Origin: Herbaspirillum robiniae
GTDB lineage: Bacteria; Pseudomonadota; Gammaproteobacteria; Burkholderiales; Burkholderiaceae_D
DNA: 64,000 nt
Direction of reading: 5' to 3'
Assembly: GCF_002213415.1 (NCBI RefSeq)
Contig: NZ_NJGU01000003.1
Location: 62,001-126,000 of the forward strand
Positions 51,341 to 60,465 of this stretch are shown here, piece by piece. Numbering within the stretch: position 1 is the first letter of the stretch; each line of letters opens with the position of its first letter. A model generated the notes under the pieces. The model was not told where the DNA came from and did not search any database. It saw only the letters and a list, made by a program, of their open reading frames with translations. Both the position numbers and the translations under genes were made by a program.

Positions 51341-52585
51341 GTGAACGCTGAACAGCCCAAACAAGCATATCGTTTCCCCCTTCGCTCCCTGCTGGCCGGC
51401 TTCGGCTTGGTCACGGCAATCGGCCTGGCGCCTGCCGCCGGCGCCGCCGAGGCCATCCGCATCGGGGAGATCAACAGCCACAACAGCCTCTCGCCGGTGG
51501 GCCAGGCCTACCGCAACGGCCTGGCGCTGGCGCTGGAAGAGATCAACGCCGCCGGCGGCGTGCGCGGCCGCCCGCTGGAGCTGGTCGCGCGCGACGACGA
51601 CGGCGACGCCGAGCAGGCCGCCCGCAACGCCCGCGAGCTGGTCGGCAAGGAGCATGTCGAGGTGCTGACCGGCACCATGCTCTCCAACGTGGCGCTGGCG
51701 GTTGCGCGCGAGGCCGCCAGGGGCAAGACCGTCTTTGTCGTGGGTGACGCGTTGTCGGATGCGATCACGCTGGACAAGGGCAATCGCTATACCTTCCGGG
51801 TACGGCCTTCGACCTACATGCAGGCCGCCATGCTGGCCGAGCAGGCGGCGCGCATGCCCGGCCGCCGCTGGGCGGTGGTGGCGCCCAACTATGAATACGG
51901 CCAGAGCGCCGTGGCCAGCTTCAAGCTGTTGCTCAAGCAAGCGCGCCCGGACGTGGAATTCGTCTCCGACCAATGGCCGGCGCTGGGCAAGATCAAGGCC
52001 GACGATGTGGTGCGCACGATGCGCCAGGCGCGCCCGGACGGCATCTTCAACGCCACCTTCGGCGACGACCTGCAGAAGTTCGTGCAGGCCGGCAACCGCC
52101 AGCAGCTGTTTTCCGGCGTGCGGGTGGTGTCCATGGCCTCGGCCGGCGCGCAGAGCCTGGATCCGGCCCAGAGCGAGGCGATCCGCGACTGGATCGCCAT
52201 CGGCTACCCCTGGGACCAGATCGCCACGCCCGAGCACCAGCGCTTCCTCGAGGCCTATCTGAAGAAATTCAGCCAGCGTCCGCAGCTCTCGGCGGTATTC
52301 GGCTACACCACCATGATGGCCATCGCCGCCGGACTGAAGAAGGCCGACGGCGCCGACGGCGAGGCCCTGGTGGATGCGCTGCGCGGCCTGCAGCTGGATT
52401 CCCCGCTGGGCCCGATCGCGTTCCGCGCGCTGGACCAGCAGGCCTCGATGGGCGCCTTCGTCGGCCAGGTGTCGCAAAAGGACGGCCGCAGCAGCATGAG
52501 CAACTGGCGCTACCTGGACGGCGCGGCCTACCTGCCCAACGTCACCTACGTGCGCGGGCGTCGTCCGGCCTCGGCGATGAAGTGA
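51341..52585 (+). CDS. LivK-type ABC transporter substrate-binding protein, orphan (second)
   Basis: A 414-residue periplasmic binding protein starting at GTG. The signal (residues 14-36, LLAGFGLVTAIGLAPAAGAAEA) precedes IRIGEINSHNSLSPVGQAYRNGLALALEEINAAGGVRGRPLELVARDDDGD, then the order VLTGTMLSNVALAVAREAA...FVVGDAL and PNYEYGQSAVASFK, which is Peripla_BP_6. It is clearly different from the one at 43548. No permease or ATPase gene follows; a strong terminator ends the unit at 52627-52660. Ligand unknown. Confidence 0.85.
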   Translation: MNAEQPKQAYRFPLRSLLAGFGLVTAIGLAPAAGAAEAIRIGEINSHNSLSPVGQAYRNGLALALEEINAAGGVRGRPLELVARDDDGDAEQAARNARELVGKEHVEVLTGTMLSNVALAVAREAARGKTVFVVGDALSDAITLDKGNRYTFRVRPSTYMQAAMLAEQAARMPGRRWAVVAPNYEYGQSAVASFKLLLKQARPDVEFVSDQWPALGKIKADDVVRTMRQARPDGIFNATFGDDLQKFVQAGNRQQLFSGVRVVSMASAGAQSLDPAQSEAIRDWIAIGYPWDQIATPEHQRFLEAYLKKFSQRPQLSAVFGYTTMMAIAAGLKKADGADGEALVDALRGLQLDSPLGPIAFRALDQQASMGAFVGQVSQKDGRSSMSNWRYLDGAAYLPNVTYVRGRRPASAMK

Positions 52586-52626
52586 GCGCGGCCGCCGGCT
52601 GTGGCGCCAGGCAGGCCATGGCGGAC

Positions 52627-52660
52627 AAAGCCCCCTCGAAGCAGGGGGCTTTGCTTTTTT
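52627..52660 (+). terminator. Strong terminator after the binding-protein gene
   Basis: AAAGCCCCCT (52627-52636) pairs with AGGGGGCTTT (52643-52652) and is followed by GCTTTTTT. Confidence 0.92.
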
Positions 52661-52766
52661 CGATCCGGGTTAAGATAGCGGGCGCGGCGCACCGGCGCCG
52701 TTCGGGCGGCCTTCATCGGCCGGCCTATCAACATGGCAGCATGCGGCCCGGCCGCATCCGGATTTC

Positions 52767-53942
52767 ATGATCATCACATCCTTACTCGACACCGATCTGT
52801 ACAAATTCACGATGATGCAGGTGGTGCTGCATCATTTCCCCGGCGCCCAGGTCGAATACAAGTTCAAGTGCCGCAACGAAGGCGTCGACCTCACTCCCTA
52901 CGTGGACGAGATCCGCGCCGAGATCGCGGCCATGTGCCGCCTGCGCTTCAAGGAAGACGAACTGCGCTACCTGAGCAGCCTGCGCTTCATCAAGAGCGAT
53001 TTCGTCGATTTCCTCGACCTGTTCCACCTGAACGAGAAGTACATCACGGTGCAGCCCGCGCCCGCGGGCAACGGCGAGATCGAGATCAGCGTCAAGGGCC
53101 CCTGGCTGCACACCATCATGTTCGAAGTGCCGGTGCTGGCCATCGTCAACGAAGTCTACTTCCGCGACACCCAGCGTTCGCCCGACCTGGAAGAAGGACG
53201 CAAGCGCCTGCGCGAAAAGATCTCGGTGATCACCGACGATGCCGAGCTGGCCGGCTGCAACATCGCCGACTACGGCACGCGCCGCCGCTTCTCGCGCAGC
53301 TGGCATGCCGAAGTCATCGACGAGATGAAGCAGCGCATGGGCACGCATTTCGCCGGCACCTCCAACGTCATGTACGCCATGCAGCACGGCCTGACGCCGC
53401 TGGGCACGATGGCGCACGAATACCTGCAGGCCTGCCAGGCGCTGGGCCCGCGCCTGCGCGACTCGCAGACCTTCGCCTTCGAGATGTGGGCGCGCGAATA
53501 CCGCGGCGACCTCGGCATCACGCTGTCCGACGTCTACGGCATGGACGCCTTCCTGCGCGACTACGACATGTATTTCTGCAAGCTCTTCGACGGCGCCCGC
53601 CACGATTCCGGCGACCCGTTCGAATGGGGCGAGCGCCTGATCCAGCACTACCGCGACAACCGCGTCGACCCGTCCTCCAAGGTGCTGGTGTTTTCCGACA
53701 GCCTGGACTTCGACAAGGTGCGCGCGCTGTACCTGCGCTTCAAGGACCGCGCCAAGGTCGCCTTCGGCGTCGGCACCAACCTCACCAACGACCTCGGCTA
53801 CACGCCGCTGCAGGTGGTCATGAAGATGATCCGCTGCAACGGCCAGCCGGTGGCCAAGCTCTCGGACACCCCGTCCAAGAACATGTGCGACGACCTGGCC
53901 TACGTGAATTACCTGCGCCAGGTGTTCCAGATCAAGGGCTGA
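52767..53942 (+). CDS. pncB: Nicotinate phosphoribosyltransferase
   Basis: A 391-residue enzyme of NAD salvage that joins nicotinate to PRPP with ATP help. The N-terminus [37 protein letters not shown] is the family signature. The catalytic-phosphohistidine region [25 protein letters not shown] and the C-terminal [21 protein letters not shown] are conserved. Length is standard. It stands alone. Confidence 0.94.
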   Translation: MIITSLLDTDLYKFTMMQVVLHHFPGAQVEYKFKCRNEGVDLTPYVDEIRAEIAAMCRLRFKEDELRYLSSLRFIKSDFVDFLDLFHLNEKYITVQPAPAGNGEIEISVKGPWLHTIMFEVPVLAIVNEVYFRDTQRSPDLEEGRKRLREKISVITDDAELAGCNIADYGTRRRFSRSWHAEVIDEMKQRMGTHFAGTSNVMYAMQHGLTPLGTMAHEYLQACQALGPRLRDSQTFAFEMWAREYRGDLGITLSDVYGMDAFLRDYDMYFCKLFDGARHDSGDPFEWGERLIQHYRDNRVDPSSKVLVFSDSLDFDKVRALYLRFKDRAKVAFGVGTNLTNDLGYTPLQVVMKMIRCNGQPVAKLSDTPSKNMCDDLAYVNYLRQVFQIKG

Positions 53943-54077
53943 GGCGGGCGCCGGGCAGAGATGCCCGGCGCACAGTTGAAAGTTTTTGCCGCCGGCCCGT
54001 TTGCGTCCGTGGCGCGCGGCCCGGCTGCTATAGTGTGGCACCTCTTCGCCACTCTTTGCCTTCTAGCCGGGACGACA

Positions 54078-55493
54078 TTGCAGACCAGAGCCGCCTTTAC
54101 TACCGCCATTGCCTCCCTGGGCTTCGCCTTTCCCTTGCCGGGACTGGCTGCCGAACTCGACGGAGCGGGTCTGTCCGTGGCATGGGCGGTGCCGTTCGCC
54201 GGCGTATTGCTTTCGATTGCCTTGCTGCCGTTGCTGGCGCCTTCGCTGTGGCACCACCATTTCGGCAAGATCGCCGCGGCGTGGGCGCTGGCTTTCCTGC
54301 TGCCGTTCGGCGTCGCGCAGGGGGCACACGCGGCGCTGGCGGTGACCCTGCATGCGCTGCTGGCCGAATACCTTCCCTTCATCATCCTGCTGACCGCCTT
54401 GTTCACCGTGGCCGGCGGCATCTGCGTGCGCGGCAACCTGCGCGGCACCCCGGCGCTCAATACCGGGCTGCTGGCGCTGGGCACGCTGCTGGCCAGCGTC
54501 ATGGGCACCACCGGCGCGGCCATGCTGCTGATCCGCCCGCTGATCCGGGCCAATGACGACCGCCGGCATGTGGCGCATGTGGTGGTGTTCTTCATCTTCC
54601 TGGTGGCCAATGCCGGCGGCTCGCTCACGCCGCTGGGCGATCCGCCGCTCTTCCTCGGCTTCCTCAAGGGCGTGGACTTCTTCTGGACCGCGCGCCATGT
54701 GCTGCTGCCGATGCTGTTCCTGTGCGCTTCGCTGCTGGCGATCTTCTACCTGCTGGACCGCCATTACTACCTGAACCGCGAAGAAATCAAGCCGCTCGAC
54801 CCGACGCCGGATGCGCCGCTGCACTTCGACGGCGGCATCAACTTCCTGCTGCTGGCGGCGGTGGTCGCGCTGGTGCTGATGAGCGGGGTATGGAAACCGG
54901 GCATCGCCGGCGAGATCATGGGCATCCCGCTGGAGTGGCAGAGCCTGGCGCGGGACCTGGGGCTGGTCGCGATCATCCTGTTGTCGTTGCAGCTGACGCC
55001 GGCGGCGGCGCGCGAGGGCAACGATTTTGGCTGGGGGCCGATGCTGGAGGTGGCCAAGCTGTTCGCCGCCATCTTCCTGACCATCGTGCCGGTGATCGCC
55101 ATGCTGCGCGCCGGCGAGGAGGGCGCCTTCGCCGCCGTGGTGCGCGCGGTGACCGGACCCGACGGCCGGCCGGACGACGCCATGTATTTCTGGATGACGG
55201 GCCTGCTGTCGTCCTTCCTCGACAATGCGCCGACCTACCTGGTGTTCTTCAACACCGCTTCCGGCGATGCGGCCGAGCTGATGGGGCCGCTGGCGTCGAC
55301 GCTGGCGGCGATTTCCGCCGGCGCCGTATTCATGGGCGCCAACAGCTACATCGGCAACGCGCCCAACATGATGGTCAAGGCCATCGCCGAGGAGCGCGGC
55401 ATCCGCATGCCTTCGTTCTTCGGCTACATGGCATGGTCCGGCGCCGTGCTGGTGCCGCTGTTCATCGTCATGACCTTCATCTTCTTCAAGTAG
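54078..55493 (+). CDS. nhaD: NhaD-type sodium:proton antiporter
   Basis: A membrane protein of about 471 residues with 10-12 helices. The landmarks of NhaD are present: VMGTTGAAMLLIRPLIRAN, VVFFIFLVANAGGSLTPLGDPPLFLGFLKGV, FLDNAPTYLVFF and GANSYIGNAPNMMVKAIAEE. It exchanges Na+ or Li+ for protons. The frame is open to an ATG at 53961, but that extension overlaps a TATAGT -10-like element (54029-54034). The TTG at 54078 gives the usual family length with a signal-like N-terminus, so it is preferred; the start is uncertain. Confidence 0.87.
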   Translation: MQTRAAFTTAIASLGFAFPLPGLAAELDGAGLSVAWAVPFAGVLLSIALLPLLAPSLWHHHFGKIAAAWALAFLLPFGVAQGAHAALAVTLHALLAEYLPFIILLTALFTVAGGICVRGNLRGTPALNTGLLALGTLLASVMGTTGAAMLLIRPLIRANDDRRHVAHVVVFFIFLVANAGGSLTPLGDPPLFLGFLKGVDFFWTARHVLLPMLFLCASLLAIFYLLDRHYYLNREEIKPLDPTPDAPLHFDGGINFLLLAAVVALVLMSGVWKPGIAGEIMGIPLEWQSLARDLGLVAIILLSLQLTPAAAREGNDFGWGPMLEVAKLFAAIFLTIVPVIAMLRAGEEGAFAAVVRAVTGPDGRPDDAMYFWMTGLLSSFLDNAPTYLVFFNTASGDAAELMGPLASTLAAISAGAVFMGANSYIGNAPNMMVKAIAEERGIRMPSFFGYMAWSGAVLVPLFIVMTFIFFK

Positions 55494-55542
55494 GGCAGAA
55501 TCGTCCTATCCGTCCATTCGAAAACAACGCAAAGAGACAGCC

Positions 55543-56523
55543 ATGAAACAAAAGATCTTCGTATCCCGCGCCATCTTCCCCGAGGTGCTGGCGCGCCTGG
55601 AGCAGCATTTCGAGGTCCAGTCCAACCAGGAAGACCGCATCTATTCGGCCGACGAGCTGCTGGCCGCGGCCAAGGGCCGGGACGGCCTGTTCACCACGCC
55701 CAGCGAGCCGGTGACGGCCGCGCTGTTCGCCGCCAACCCGCAGTTGAAGGCGGTGTGCAACATGGCGGTGGGCTACAACAACATCGACGTCGCGGCCGCC
55801 ACCGCCGCCGGCGTGATGGCCACCAACACGCCCGACGTGTTGAACGAAACCACCGCCGACTTCGGCTGGGCGCTGATGATGGCCACCGCGCGCCGCATCA
55901 CCGAGTCCGAGCATTTCCTGCGCGCCGGCAAATGGAAGAAGTGGAGCTACGACAGCTTCGTGGGACCCGACGTGCACGGCGCCACGCTGGGCATCATCGG
56001 CATGGGCCGCATCGGCCAGGCCATCGCCCGCCGCTCGCTGGGCTTCGACATGCAGGTGCTGTACCACAACCGCTCGCGCCTGAAGCCCGAACAGGAAGCG
56101 CGCGCCAACAATGCGCAATATGTCAGCAAGGAAGAACTGCTGAAGCGCGCCGACCACGTGGTGCTGGTGCTGCCGTATTCGAAGGAAACCCACCATACCA
56201 TCGGCGCCGCCGAGCTGGCGCTGATGAAGCCGACCGCGACGCTGACCAACATCGCGCGCGGCGGCATCGTCGACGATGCGGCGCTGATCGAGCACCTGCG
56301 CGCCGGCCGCATCGCCGCCGCCGGCGTGGACGTGTTCGAGAACGAGCCGGCCTTCAAGCCGGAATTCCTGTCGCTGACCAATGTGGTGTTGACGCCCCAC
56401 ATCGCCAGCGCGTCCACCCCGACGCGCCTGGCCATGGCCAACTGCGCGGCCGACAACCTGATCGCCGCCCTGTCGGGACAGACGCCGCCCAACCTGCTCA
56501 ATCCGGACGTCGTCAAGGCCTGA
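55543..56523 (+). CDS. D-2-hydroxyacid dehydrogenase (glyoxylate/hydroxypyruvate reductase type)
   Basis: A 326-residue enzyme. The Rossmann motif is LGIIGMGRIGQAIARR. The substrate and catalytic residues appear as NMAVGYNNID, NIARGGIVDDAALIEHL (Arg) and the Glu/His pair in VDVFENEP...LTPHIASAS. The order is that of GhrB/TkrA, which reduces glyoxylate, hydroxypyruvate or 2-ketogluconate. It is 49 bases downstream of nhaD and followed by a terminator. Confidence 0.9.
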   Translation: MKQKIFVSRAIFPEVLARLEQHFEVQSNQEDRIYSADELLAAAKGRDGLFTTPSEPVTAALFAANPQLKAVCNMAVGYNNIDVAAATAAGVMATNTPDVLNETTADFGWALMMATARRITESEHFLRAGKWKKWSYDSFVGPDVHGATLGIIGMGRIGQAIARRSLGFDMQVLYHNRSRLKPEQEARANNAQYVSKEELLKRADHVVLVLPYSKETHHTIGAAELALMKPTATLTNIARGGIVDDAALIEHLRAGRIAAAGVDVFENEPAFKPEFLSLTNVVLTPHIASASTPTRLAMANCAADNLIAALSGQTPPNLLNPDVVKA

Positions 56524-56543
56524 CATCCGGCCATCGCAATGAA

Positions 56544-56576
56544 AAACGGGCGCGCTTGAGGCAAGCGCGCCCGTTT
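56544..56576. terminator. Terminator between the dehydrogenase and the ACBP gene
   Basis: AAACGGGCGCGCTTG (56544-56558) pairs with CAAGCGCGCCCGTTT (56562-56576) around AGG. It can act on both convergent units. Confidence 0.9.
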
Positions 56577-56614
56577 GTCTTTCACGCCTGCGCCGCGAGG
56601 GCGCAAGGGCGCGG

Positions 56615-56872
56615 TCAACCCTTCAGGTCGTTGAACAGGTCGATGTACTGCTGCTGCGCATCGGCTTGCGCGGTGCCCTTGTTGGCGGCCCAGGCATCGT
56701 ACTTGGCGCGCGCCACGAAGTCGGTCATGCCGGGGCGCTCGCCCTGCACGTCGCCGCTGCTGCCTTGCTTGTACAGGCCGTACATCTTCAGCAGCGTCAT
56801 GTTGTCGGGACGCTCGGGCAGGGTCTTGGACTCCGCCACGGCGGCTTCGAATTGCTCTTGCAGGGTGCTCAT
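56615..56872 (-). CDS. Acyl-CoA-binding protein
   Basis: An 85-residue protein with the complete ACBP pattern: LQEQFEAAVAESKTLPERPDNMTLLKMYGLYKQGSSGDVQGERPGMTDFVARAKYDAWAANKGTAQADAQQQYIDLF. The residues that bind the CoA phosphate and adenine (Tyr and Lys in LYKQ, and KYDAW) are kept. It carries long-chain acyl-CoA in the cytosol and is common in PHB-forming beta-proteobacteria. It lies 19 bases downstream of an FKBP isomerase gene on the same strand, so they may be co-transcribed. Confidence 0.93.
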   Translation of the reverse strand: MSTLQEQFEAAVAESKTLPERPDNMTLLKMYGLYKQGSSGDVQGERPGMTDFVARAKYDAWAANKGTAQADAQQQYIDLFNDLKG

Positions 56873-56891
56873 GCTCGTCTCCTCCGGCCGC

Positions 56892-57248
56892 TCAGACGGC
56901 CAGCAGTTCGACTTCGAAGATCAGCGTGGCGTTCGGCGGAATCACGCCGCCCGCGCCGCGCGCTCCGTAGCCCAGGCCGGCCGGAATGATGAGCTTGCGC
57001 ACGCCGCCCACCTTCATGCCTTGCACGCCTTCGTCCCAGCCCTTGATCACGTGGCCGGCGCCCAGCGGGAAGGCGAACGGGTCGTTGCGGTCCTTGCTGG
57101 AGTCGAACTTGCTGCCGGCGCTGCCGTCCGCATTCTGCAGCCAGCCGGTGTAATGCACCGTGACATGGCTGCCGGCCTTGGCTTCGTCGCCCGAGCCGAC
57201 GTTGACTTCTTCATATTGCAGCCCGGAAGCTGTGGTGATCGTGGACAT
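56892..57248 (-). CDS. FKBP-type peptidyl-prolyl isomerase
   Basis: A 118-residue single FKBP domain. It contains VHYTGWLQNADGSAGSKFDSSKDRNDPFAFPLGAGHVIKGWDEGVQGMKVGGVRKLIIPAGLGYG and PNATLIFEVELL. The conserved aromatic and Ile residues (Tyr, Phe, Phe, Ile, Trp, Tyr, Phe) that line the active site are all present. It has no signal peptide, so it acts in the cytosol. The start at 57248 opens the domain; an upstream frame to 57461 lacks a ribosome site. Confidence 0.93.
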   Translation of the reverse strand: MSTITTASGLQYEEVNVGSGDEAKAGSHVTVHYTGWLQNADGSAGSKFDSSKDRNDPFAFPLGAGHVIKGWDEGVQGMKVGGVRKLIIPAGLGYGARGAGGVIPPNATLIFEVELLAV

Positions 57249-57582
57249 CGTGTTCCTTTCAGATGGGGATAATGTGCGGTCGTCGCAGCCGGCGGCCGTC
57301 CCGGCGAAAAGGATTCTGGCCTGTGCTTTTCGGGAGGACCGACGCACATGCTTTCGGGAAACTTTTTCGGTGGACGATGCAGCCCTTTTTCCTTGGTCTG
57401 GTGGGGCTGCAGGCCGCCCCGGCTGCGGGATGCGACCGGGACGGCTGGCAGTGTAAACCAAAACGGCGGAATTTTTGCAGAATGCGTCAGCGCCTTGTCA
57501 GCGGGATCGCATTGACATGCGTTAAGGTGCCAAGACGTGCCTTCCGCACGGTGAGAGCAGGCCCTTTTGTGTAAAGTTCGTC
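57249..57582. other. Intergenic region between FKBP and the beta-propeller gene
   Basis: A 334-base gap between divergent genes. A perfect -35 hexamer TTGACA lies at 57512-57517 on the plus strand, but I found no good -10 at the usual distance. No gene seen. Confidence 0.4.
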
Positions 57583-58566
57583 ATGTTGCGTCGATTCAGT
57601 CAACTTTTTTCCGTTTCTCTCCGCGCAGCATGCGTATCGGCCGTCCTGGCAGCATCGGCCCAGGCCAACGTGGTGGTGGTGCTCAATTCCGGCGATGCCT
57701 CGGTGTCGCTGCTGGACCAGTCCAACCACAAGGAAATTTCCACGTTCTCGGTCGGCAAGGAGCCGCACCACCTGATGGCCACGCCGGACAACAAGTCCCT
57801 GATCGTGGCCAGCGCCACCGGCAACCAGTTGCTGTTCCTCGATCCCAAGACCGGTGAAGTCCAGCGCCGCCTGCGCGACATCATCGATCCCTACCAGATC
57901 GGCTTCACCCCCAACCAGAAGTGGTTCGTCGCCACCGGCCTGCGCCTGGACCGCGTCGACGTCTACAGCTACGACGGCACCGACCTCAAGTTGTCCAAGC
58001 GCATCCCGCTGGCCAGGACGCCCAGCCACATCGCCTTCGACAACGGCAGCACCACCGCCTTCATCACCCAGCAGGGCAGCGACCAGGTCAGCGCCATCGA
58101 CCTGGCCACCCAGCAGGTGAAGTGGACCCTGCCGGTGGGCAAGCTGCCGGCCGGCATCATGATGACGCCCGACAACAAGTACCTGCTGGTGGGCATCATG
58201 GGCAGCGACTATGTGCAGGTCATCGACTGGCGCACCCAGAAGCTGGTCAAGCAGATCAAGACCGGCAACGGCGCCCACAACTTCCGCGCCCAGGGCGACA
58301 AGCGCTTCGTCTATGTTTCCAACCGCGTGGCCAACACCATCAGCGTGGTCGACATGCAGACGCTGGAGAACGTCGGAACCATCAAGGTGCCGGGCGGTCC
58401 GGACTGCATGGAAGTGACCGAGGACGGCAAGACCATGTGGGTGACGCTGCGCTGGATCAAGAAGGTGGCCGTGATCGACCTGGCCAGCCGCTCGGTCAGC
58501 AAGGTGATTCCGGTGGGCCGTTCGCCTCACGGCATCTATCTCTACAACCGCGCTCCCGACGTCTGA
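57583..58566 (+). CDS. YVTN-type beta-propeller protein, exported
   Basis: A 327-residue protein. A signal peptide (about 1-28, LRAACVSAVLAASAQA) precedes about seven repeats of 40-45 residues of the form ..VxLLDxxxxKExxTFxVGKEPHHLMATPDNKSLIVASATGNQLLFLD... The repeats KEPHHLMATPDNK, KLPAGIMMTPDNK and GPDCMEVTEDGK show the period. Such propellers bind partners or ligands in the periplasm. It is 6 bases before a polysaccharide deacetylase gene on the same strand, so they are probably one operon. The function is not known. Confidence 0.83.
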   Translation: MLRRFSQLFSVSLRAACVSAVLAASAQANVVVVLNSGDASVSLLDQSNHKEISTFSVGKEPHHLMATPDNKSLIVASATGNQLLFLDPKTGEVQRRLRDIIDPYQIGFTPNQKWFVATGLRLDRVDVYSYDGTDLKLSKRIPLARTPSHIAFDNGSTTAFITQQGSDQVSAIDLATQQVKWTLPVGKLPAGIMMTPDNKYLLVGIMGSDYVQVIDWRTQKLVKQIKTGNGAHNFRAQGDKRFVYVSNRVANTISVVDMQTLENVGTIKVPGGPDCMEVTEDGKTMWVTLRWIKKVAVIDLASRSVSKVIPVGRSPHGIYLYNRAPDV

Positions 58567-58572
58567 GAGGCG

Positions 58573-59400
58573 ATGAGCTACCGGCTTTCAAGCAAGCAAC
58601 TTCGCGGCCTGACCCTGTGCGCCATTCTGGCGGCCGGTCAGGCCGCGGCGCAACCGGCGTCAGCGCCGTCATCACAGGCGCAGTGCAAGGGCACGATCTA
58701 CCTGAGTTTCGACACCGGCAGCCAGTCCCAGGCCGAGCTGATCGAGCAGACGCTGCTGCGCCACCATATCAAGGCCACCTTCTTCCTGGCCAACGAGAAG
58801 ACCATCCACGGCGACTATTCGCTCGATCCCGGCTGGCAGCCGCTGTGGAAACGCCTGGCTGAAGAAGGGCACGCCTTCGGCACCCACACCTTCGACCACG
58901 TCTACGTCGTGCGCGATTTGCCCGATGGCAAGATCGAGGTGCGTCCGCAGTTCGGCGCGCAGGCCGGCAGCAAGCAGCAGTGGACGCCGGCGCAATACTG
59001 CGAGGAAATGACGCGCGTGGACAAGCGTTTCCAGGAGCTGACCGGGCGCAAGCTCGACCCGCTGTGGCGCGCTCCCGGCGGCAAGCTGACGCCCAACCTG
59101 CTCAAGGCCGGCGAGGCCTGCGGTTATGCCCACGTGGCCTGGGCGCCGGCGGGTTTTTCGGGCGACGAGCTGCCCAGTGATAAATTCCCCAATGACGCAT
59201 TGCTGAAGAAGGCGCTGAACGGCCTGAAGGACGGCGACATTTTCCTCGCGCACATGGGCATCTGGTCGCGCAAGGACCCATGGGCGCCGGCGGTGCTGGA
59301 GCCGTTGATCAGCGGACTGGAGCAGAAGGGCTTCTGCTTCGCCACCTTGCGCGAGCATCCGGCTTACCGGCATTTGTTTGCCGGCGCCAAGGAACGCTGA
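58573..59400 (+). CDS. Polysaccharide deacetylase (NodB-like) with a variant active site
   Basis: A 275-residue exported protein (signal, residues 1-27). The NodB core begins IYLSFDTGSQSQAELIEQTLLRHHIKATFFLA. Motif 1 is SFDTG (Asp47 then Thr48) where TFDDG is usual, so the second, metal-binding Asp is missing. Motif 2 is HTFDH (His105, His109) and motif 3 is RAPGG (Arg166), followed by LAHMG (His227). Two metal His are kept. Variants such as TFDNG are known in active PdaA enzymes, so activity may persist. It lies 6 bases after the propeller gene and 78 before a hydroxylase. Confidence 0.85.
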   Translation: MSYRLSSKQLRGLTLCAILAAGQAAAQPASAPSSQAQCKGTIYLSFDTGSQSQAELIEQTLLRHHIKATFFLANEKTIHGDYSLDPGWQPLWKRLAEEGHAFGTHTFDHVYVVRDLPDGKIEVRPQFGAQAGSKQQWTPAQYCEEMTRVDKRFQELTGRKLDPLWRAPGGKLTPNLLKAGEACGYAHVAWAPAGFSGDELPSDKFPNDALLKKALNGLKDGDIFLAHMGIWSRKDPWAPAVLEPLISGLEQKGFCFATLREHPAYRHLFAGAKER

Positions 59401-59478
59401 AGAGCGACACCAGTCGAAGCGGGGCGGCCGTCGCCGGAGGGGCGGGGCCGTGAGCAAGACCAGAACAAGATTTGACCC

Positions 59479-60465
59479 ATGATCCAGACCATTTCCGACC
59501 TCTTTGCCGCCGTCCAGGGCTGGCTGTTCGAAACCATCGTGCAGCCGCTGGTGTTTTTCATCGGCATGGGGGAGTTCATCGAAGAAGCCTTCACCGGTAC
59601 CGAATGGGTGCTGGTGGGCCTGTGCGAGCTGGTGATCCTGTTCATCATCCTGCGTCCGCTGGAGGCGATGATCCCGGTCCACCGTTTTACCGACCCGCGC
59701 GCGCGCTGGAACGATTTCATCTACACCGTGCTGCAGCGGCTGGGCGTGATTCCCATCCTGGCCTTCCTGCTGCTCGACCCGGCGCTGTCTTACGTGCTGG
59801 AGGCGCTGCACCTCGAAGGCTGGGGCACCTGGAACCTCGACCAGGTCTGGCCGGGCGTGACCGATCTGGCGCTGGTCAGCTTCTTCCTCTACCTGGTGGT
59901 GCTGGACCTGTGCGAATACTGGTACCACTGGGCCCAGCACAACGTGCGCTGGATGTGGGCGCTGCACAGCCTGCACCACAGCCAGGAAAACATGAACCTG
60001 TGGAGCGACGACCGCAACCACGTGCTGGACGACCTGGTGCACGACATGTTCCTGGGCCTGGTGGCGATCCTGATCGGCGTCGAGCCCTCGCAATACATCC
60101 TCTTGGTCTCGCTGTCGCGCATGCTGCAAAGCCTGCAGCACGCCAACGTGCGCATCCACTTCGGCCGCATCGGCGAATACCTGCTGGTGTCGCCGCGCTT
60201 CCACCGCACCCACCACGCCATCGGCATCGGCCATGAGAGCCGCGGCCGCAACTCGCTGGGCGGGCACAACTTCGCGGTGCTGTTCCCGGTCTGGGACGTG
60301 CTGTTTCGCACCGCCCACTTCAGCCAGGGCTTCGCCATGACCGGCGTGCGCGACCAGCTGCCGCCGCCGGCCGGAAAGGGCCGCGACTACGGCCGCGGGT
60401 TCTGGATGCAGCAGTGGCTGGGCCTCAAGCGCCTGGTCGAGTTCACCCGCAGGAAGCCGCGCTGA
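59479..60465 (+). CDS. Fatty acid hydroxylase / sterol desaturase family membrane protein
   Basis: A 328-residue membrane protein with about five helices. The di-iron histidine motifs are all present: HWAQH (HxxxH), HSLHHSQENMN (HxxHH) and RFHRTHH (HxxHH), separated by the membrane segments as in the ERG3/desaturase superfamily. It would hydroxylate or desaturate a lipid tail or carotenoid using O2. The substrate is unknown; bacterial sterols are not implied. It overlaps the EI24 gene by one base (TGATG). Confidence 0.85.
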   Translation: MIQTISDLFAAVQGWLFETIVQPLVFFIGMGEFIEEAFTGTEWVLVGLCELVILFIILRPLEAMIPVHRFTDPRARWNDFIYTVLQRLGVIPILAFLLLDPALSYVLEALHLEGWGTWNLDQVWPGVTDLALVSFFLYLVVLDLCEYWYHWAQHNVRWMWALHSLHHSQENMNLWSDDRNHVLDDLVHDMFLGLVAILIGVEPSQYILLVSLSRMLQSLQHANVRIHFGRIGEYLLVSPRFHRTHHAIGIGHESRGRNSLGGHNFAVLFPVWDVLFRTAHFSQGFAMTGVRDQLPPPAGKGRDYGRGFWMQQWLGLKRLVEFTRRKPR

